Below, piece by piece: positions 7,480 to 10,722 of a stretch of 10,722 bases of DNA. Origin of the DNA: an uncultured Granulosicoccaceae bacterium (GTDB lineage Bacteria; Pseudomonadota; Gammaproteobacteria; Granulosicoccales; Granulosicoccaceae); assembly GCA_937951695.1 (NCBI GenBank), contig CALFBL010000172.1:1-10722 (forward strand), given 5' to 3'. Within the stretch, counting starts at the first letter, position 1; every line of letters begins with the position of its first letter. A model generated the notes under the pieces. It was not told the DNA's origin. It saw nothing but the letters and a program-made list of their open reading frames with translations, and made no database searches. A program made the translations under genes and the position numbers.

Positions 7480-7962
7480 TTAGGTTTCTGTAGCGTCACC
7501 CGATTGCAGAAGCGCATAGTTCTGCTCGCCCAAGCGCGCCAACATGTCTAGCTGAGTTTCCAGAAAATCAAGGTGGTGCTCTTCGTCGGCTATCAATTCT
7601 TTAAACAGACGCTCGCTGATAAAGTCACCCTCTTGTTCACAAACTACTTTTGCTTCGTTGTAAGCCTTCAGTGCTTCTAGCTCTCCGGCAAGATCGGCTT
7701 CCAGCAGCTCTTTGACATTCTGCCCGATACGCAGGGGCGCTACATTCTGTAAGTTCGGGTGCCCGCCTAAAAATATGATTCGTTCGATAATTTTATCGGC
7801 GTGGTGCATCTCTTCGATGGATTCTTCACGCTCTTTTGCAGCGATTTTTATTAAGCCCCAATCCTCAGCCAAACGGTAATGCAGCCAATACTGATTCACC
7901 GCTCCCAGCTCAAGGTGTAATGCGTGATTCAAACGCTCAATTACTTTCTCACTGCCTTTCAT
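7480..7962 (-). CDS. bfr: Bacterioferritin (haem-containing iron storage ferritin)
   Basis: A cytoplasmic 24-mer that oxidises Fe(II) and stores it as a ferric mineral, with haem between subunit pairs. From the ATG at 7962 it is 160 aa (E. coli 158) and begins MKGSEKVIERLNHAL, the canonical start; an earlier ATG at 8013 in the same frame would add 17 residues absent from the family. A GGA five bases upstream serves as ribosome site. Every ferroxidase ligand is at its E. coli position: Glu18, Glu51, His54, Glu94, Glu127, His130. The axial haem ligand Met52 is present, so this is a haem-type, catalytically complete subunit. The gene lies 158 bp downstream of bfd in the same direction. I see no clear Fur box or promoter in that spacer, though the pair may share a transcript. 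Confidence 0.97.
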   Translation of the reverse strand: MKGSEKVIERLNHALHLELGAVNQYWLHYRLAEDWGLIKIAAKEREESIEEMHHADKIIERIIFLGGHPNLQNVAPLRIGQNVKELLEADLAGELEALKAYNEAKVVCEQEGDFISERLFKELIADEEHHLDFLETQLDMLARLGEQNYALLQSGDATET

Positions 7963-8120
7963 ATTGATCCACTGTTGTTGCTTGGCCGGATAATGGTAAC
8001 GAGTTTTTGCCATGACGGCTACTTGCGAGAATTACACACAGTAAGTCCGTAAGCGGATTGATGCCAGATCCAAAACAGCACCAGCTGGGTGGGTACGAAA
8101 ATTGTGCCCATCAGCAAAAA

Positions 8121-8369
8121 TTAACGCTTGGCGAGTCCGGGTTCTTCCCCGGCTCGGGCCTCAATTTCAGCTTGACAGATGAATTGCAGGTACCCTTGTT
8201 TGATCACTTTCTCCGCTAGAGGAAAGCACTGGCAACACTTCGGACAAGCACCGAGCTCCCCATAAACCGCAGAGGGACAAAGATCAGGGGAATTGCACTG
8301 GCGCATCAAACAGCAAACGGCGTGTTCAAGATCGCCCGAGGTGATTTGGTTGCAGTGACAGATGATCAT
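8121..8369 (-). CDS. bfd: Bacterioferritin-associated ferredoxin ([2Fe-2S], BFD-like), cysteine-rich variant
   Basis: A small [2Fe-2S] protein that passes electrons to bacterioferritin so that stored Fe(III) is released as Fe(II). From the ATG at 8369 it has 82 aa, somewhat longer than E. coli Bfd (64). The cluster ligands follow the family pattern: Cys4-x-Cys6 (MIICHCNQIT) and Cys42-x2-Cys45 (GACPKC), near the E. coli positions 4, 6, 38 and 41. The start is set by AGAGGAG (8385-8379) nine bases upstream; the frame extends to 8426 but those 19 codons are leader. Six additional cysteines (19, 20, 25, 31, 46, 48) are unusual. A C-terminal tail after about residue 60 is charged. bfr follows downstream, which supports the role. 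Confidence 0.9.
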   Translation of the reverse strand: MIICHCNQITSGDLEHAVCCLMRQCNSPDLCPSAVYGELGACPKCCQCFPLAEKVIKQGYLQFICQAEIEARAGEEPGLAKR

Positions 8370-8425
8370 TGTTTGGCGCTCCTCTGGGACATTTCCATCC
8401 TGACGCTCATACCTTGCCGATACCA

Positions 8426-8445
8426 CTCTACCCTACTCTGCCCTA
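8426..8445. repeat. Tandem 10-bp repeat upstream of bfd
   Basis: Two adjacent copies, CTCTACCCTA (8426-8435) and CTCTGCCCTA (8436-8445), differ at one base. The 10-bp period is one helical turn, and the pair begins 57 bp upstream of the bfd start codon. It does not match the Fur or IscR consensus as I know them. It may be a regulator site or chance. Confidence 0.45.
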
Positions 8446-8510
8446 TCCGATGCGCACAGACCTACGCAGCCTCGCACCACTAACCATCAGCCTAGTCATT
8501 CAATGAGGCA

Positions 8511-8547
8511 TAAAAAAAAGGGGCGCTAACAAGGCACCCCTCTTTTT
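8511..8547 (-). terminator. Intrinsic terminator of the branched-chain amino acid transporter operon (probably bidirectional)
   Basis: On the minus strand, AAAAAGA precedes GGGGTGC, a short loop and GCGCCCC, followed by a run of eight T (rc of 8512-8519). The stem is GGGG/CCCC plus GC/GC with one internal mismatch, extended by A-T pairs. It lies about 80 bases past the stop of the binding-protein gene, the last gene of that operon. On the plus strand it also ends in TTTTT, so it could work in both directions. Confidence 0.85.
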
Positions 8548-8623
8548 CTTCACCGCTTCAGAGCACACGGGCTCAGGCCCATTTAGCCTCGTATTGTGTC
8601 GATGAATACCTCAGCTTAAGTAT

Positions 8624-9817
8624 TTACTTCAACAAGGTCGCAGACCAGGCACCATCGACCACAGTGCTGGCGCTGAACAATCCAGCGACATCACCATTTT
8701 CATCGAAGTCCTGATTACCGGCACCGCCTTCGTAATTGATGTCACCACCGTCAGCGAGAATCGCTTTGGCTTTTTCCCACTCACCCGGCAGAATCACTTC
8801 GCCGGGAGCGCTGGCGATTGAACGCAGTGCTTCGGCGAGACCTTCACGATCAGCGGAACCGGCTTTTTCGATCGCCAGTGCCAACATAAAAGTGGCATCG
8901 TAGCTGTTTGGTACGAACGGATCTGAGGCTGGAACACCGGCTTCATCAGCGAGAGCCTTCCACGCAGCGAACGCCGGTGTGGTGTCATCCGATGCCGATG
9001 TCGTAAACGTTGCGTTGCCCAGGTTTTCCGCACCGATCTGCTCAATCAATTCATCAGAGAGCATACCGTCGGCACCGATAAACGTTGTGAACGCAGCGGT
9101 TTCCAGCGCGTTGCGCATGAGCGTAATGCCCCCTGAACCGTAGTACGCAAACAGTGCCAAGTTGTCGGAGGTGGCGCCCATAGTAGCTACCTCTGACCGA
9201 TACGAGGCTTTGCTTGGCTCGTGGGCTTCATTGGCTGTTACGGTACCGCCAGCTTCGGTGAACGCTTTGGCAAATACCCCAGCAATCGCTGCGTTGTAGT
9301 CATCGTTGGCGTAGGACACAGCAACGTCCTGTATGCCTTTTTCGATAGCAAGGTTTGCCAGTGCGACACCTTGATACGCATCAGAAGCGGCGGTACGGAA
9401 TACCAAGTCAGTGCCATCTTCCATCGTGGTAATCGCGGGGGATGATGCTGACACCGATACGGTCACAACACCGGCTGGGATCGACACCGACTCAGCCTGA
9501 GCGATGGCAGCACCTGAGCAGACAGGACCCAGGATGGCGGTAACACTGTTGACGTTGATCAGTTTGGTTACGGCATCAACCGCAGCGACCGGATCACAGG
9601 CGCTGTCGGCACGTATGACATTGAATTTCTCGCCATCTTTTAACATTCCGCCCTGATCGTTGATGTTAGCAGCCGCTAGATCGACTGCAGCGGCCATCGG
9701 TGCTACCAGATCCGGAATGGGGCCAGTTAAGCCCAGTGGGTTACCGACGTTCACATCGGCCATAGCGGCTGACGAGCACAAGGCGGCCGCCGCTGTTGTA
9801 ATCATTACTTTTTTCAC
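8624..9817 (-). CDS. Branched-chain amino acid ABC transporter, periplasmic substrate-binding protein (LivJ/LivK-like)
   Basis: The binding protein of a LIV-I-type (HAAT family) importer, 397 aa. Residues 1-20 form a Sec signal peptide with an AMA|D cleavage site. The mature protein follows the type I periplasmic-binding fold: VNVGNPLGLTGPIPDLVAPM...AVDLAAANINDQGG, then DSACDP (Cys74) and GPVCSG (Cys100), matching the disulfide of E. coli LivJ (mature 53-78), then VSVSASSPAITTM and a second lobe with DVAVSYANDDY and FIGADGMLSDEL. The start is GTG 9817, supported by GGAG seven bases upstream and by its GTGA overlap with the stop of the permease gene, which implies translational coupling. A strong terminator follows. 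Related proteins bind urea, amides or aromatic compounds, so the ligand is inferred, not shown. Finding the binding protein last in the operon is less common than finding it first. Confidence 0.92.
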   Translation of the reverse strand: MKKVMITTAAAALCSSAAMADVNVGNPLGLTGPIPDLVAPMAAAVDLAAANINDQGGMLKDGEKFNVIRADSACDPVAAVDAVTKLINVNSVTAILGPVCSGAAIAQAESVSIPAGVVTVSVSASSPAITTMEDGTDLVFRTAASDAYQGVALANLAIEKGIQDVAVSYANDDYNAAIAGVFAKAFTEAGGTVTANEAHEPSKASYRSEVATMGATSDNLALFAYYGSGGITLMRNALETAAFTTFIGADGMLSDELIEQIGAENLGNATFTTSASDDTTPAFAAWKALADEAGVPASDPFVPNSYDATFMLALAIEKAGSADREGLAEALRSIASAPGEVILPGEWEKAKAILADGGDINYEGGAGNQDFDENGDVAGLFSASTVVDGAWSATLLK

Positions 9818-10722
9818 GAGTTATCTCCAGTTTTCCTACTCTTTTTTATGTGGTCACCGATCAGCGAGGTAGGACGCGCTTCCGGCAGTATCCCTTGTGG
9901 ATATCGTTGAAGTATGACTTGTAACAATAAACCAATCAGCATCATGCGCAAAAAACCGGCACGGGTTCTCAGAGCTCCGGTATCCACGTCACTAAACACG
10001 TTGGAAAACGTACTTATAGCGCCGTTAATCACCAATTCGCTGGCTGACCAGATGGTCCAGATTAAAAAGCCGCCGAGTACGGCTCCACGATTATTGCCTG
10101 ATCCACCCAGTATCAACATCACCCAGACCAGAAACGTCATCTTTGCCGGATCGAAAGTGTTGGTCGGCTCAATCAGTCTTAGGTGCTGGGCAAACAAGGC
10201 CCCTGCCAATCCCATAATGGCCGCACCGATAACAAAGGCTTCAATGCGGCGATTGGTCACATTCTTACCGGCCGCACGCGCCGCGGATTCGTTTTCTCGT
10301 ATGGCGGTCATCATGCGCCCCCATGGGGAGGCGTGCGCACGTTGCAGCATGGCGTAGACGATCGCGCAAGTGATCAATACGGTAGCGGCAAAGAATGGCT
10401 GCCACCACCAGTTGGGTAGTGCGTTGAAGAAACTCTGCCAATGATCACTGTCACCAAACCAACTCAACGGCCAGCTGGTGTAGAACCGCTCTTCGGATAA
10501 GTGTTCCCATGCGCGCGGGATTTTGTTAATACCGCGCGGCCCATTGGTCACGTCGGTTTCGTTTTTCAACACCAGCTTGATGATCTCGGCGATACCGATG
10601 GTGGCTATGGCAAGGTAGTCCGAGCGCAGTCGAATGCAGATCATTCCGATCACGCCCGCGATCAATGCAGACAAAATCATCGCTACACCCAGACCCACAC
10701 CCAGCGGTAAGCCAAGCCCCCC
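9814..10722 (-). CDS. livM: Branched-chain amino acid ABC transporter permease (LivM-like), 5' end off the window
   Basis: An inner-membrane permease, one of the two in a LIV-I-type importer. 302 residues are visible; the frame is open to the right edge, so the true start lies outside (GTG 10698 is internal). The family signature is RLRSDYLAIATIGIAEIIKLVL followed by TNGPRGI. The cytoplasmic coupling loop that contacts the ATPase is WGRMMTAIRENESAARAAGKNV, and MGLAGALFAQ, LGGSGNNRGAVLGG and the C-terminal RYPQGILPEARP are also typical of LivM. About six membrane segments are seen, with a Trp-rich periplasmic stretch (about residues 76-100 of the visible part). The stop overlaps the start of the binding-protein gene by four bases (GTGA). 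The LivH permease and two ATPases (LivG, LivF) are expected upstream, beyond the right edge. Confidence 0.93.
   Translation of the reverse strand, partial: GGLGLPLGVGLGVAMILSALIAGVIGMICIRLRSDYLAIATIGIAEIIKLVLKNETDVTNGPRGINKIPRAWEHLSEERFYTSWPLSWFGDSDHWQSFFNALPNWWWQPFFAATVLITCAIVYAMLQRAHASPWGRMMTAIRENESAARAAGKNVTNRRIEAFVIGAAIMGLAGALFAQHLRLIEPTNTFDPAKMTFLVWVMLILGGSGNNRGAVLGGFLIWTIWSASELVINGAISTFSNVFSDVDTGALRTRAGFLRMMLIGLLLQVILQRYPQGILPEARPTSLIGDHIKKSRKTGDNS

Noticed and set aside
8014..8120. Fur box or clear promoter between bfd and bfr
   Set aside because: I looked for a GATAATGATAATCATTATC-like site and good -35/-10 pairs on the minus strand and found none convincing.
9776..9778. Cysteine 14 in the signal peptide of the branched-chain binding protein as a lipoprotein site
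   Set aside because: The preceding residues are A-A-L, not a lipobox, and a clear AMA|D type I cleavage site follows.

Overview
The window looks like ordinary chromosome from a gammaproteobacterium, probably marine or environmental. The evidence is a Prc/Tsp protease with the long C-terminal extension seen in gammaproteobacteria, a haem-type bacterioferritin with its ferredoxin partner, a YqjG-type glutathionyl-hydroquinone reductase, and a LIV-I-like ABC transporter. I see no mobile element, CRISPR array, rRNA or tRNA. Nearly all genes are on the minus strand. Only prc is on the plus strand.

Layout from left to right: (1) Positions 1-510 (minus) hold the N-terminal 170 codons of a secreted protein that resembles PEP/pyruvate-binding-domain proteins and runs off the left edge. 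Just upstream in the same direction is a 12-TM transporter of the Npt1/Npt2 (ATP/ADP translocase-like) branch of the MFS, with a C-terminal Ig-like (He_PIG/CADG) domain. The two appear to form an operon. (2) A 423-bp gap (2177-2599) contains a possible plus-strand terminator with no gene in front of it. (3) A glutathionyl-hydroquinone reductase (minus) follows at 2600-3580. (4) A 539-bp gap (3581-4119) contains a strong inverted repeat and the prc upstream region. (5) prc (plus) converges on an AstE/AspA-like zinc deacylase (minus) with 42 bp between them. (6) An iron-storage pair follows: bfr (bacterioferritin, all ferroxidase and haem ligands present) and upstream bfd (bacterioferritin-associated ferredoxin), both minus. 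(7) The last three kilobases hold the 3' end of a branched-chain amino acid ABC transporter operon (minus): a LivM-type permease (5' end off the right edge) overlaps the periplasmic binding protein by 4 bp, followed by a clear intrinsic terminator at about 8511-8547.

How they work together: bfr stores iron, and Bfd reduces it for release. LivM and the binding protein are parts of one importer. Prc is a periplasmic protease, here apparently a lipoprotein. The most unusual element is the pairing of the Npt1-like transporter carrying an Ig-like tail with a signal-peptide-bearing PEP/pyruvate-binding-like protein, for which I know of no assigned function.
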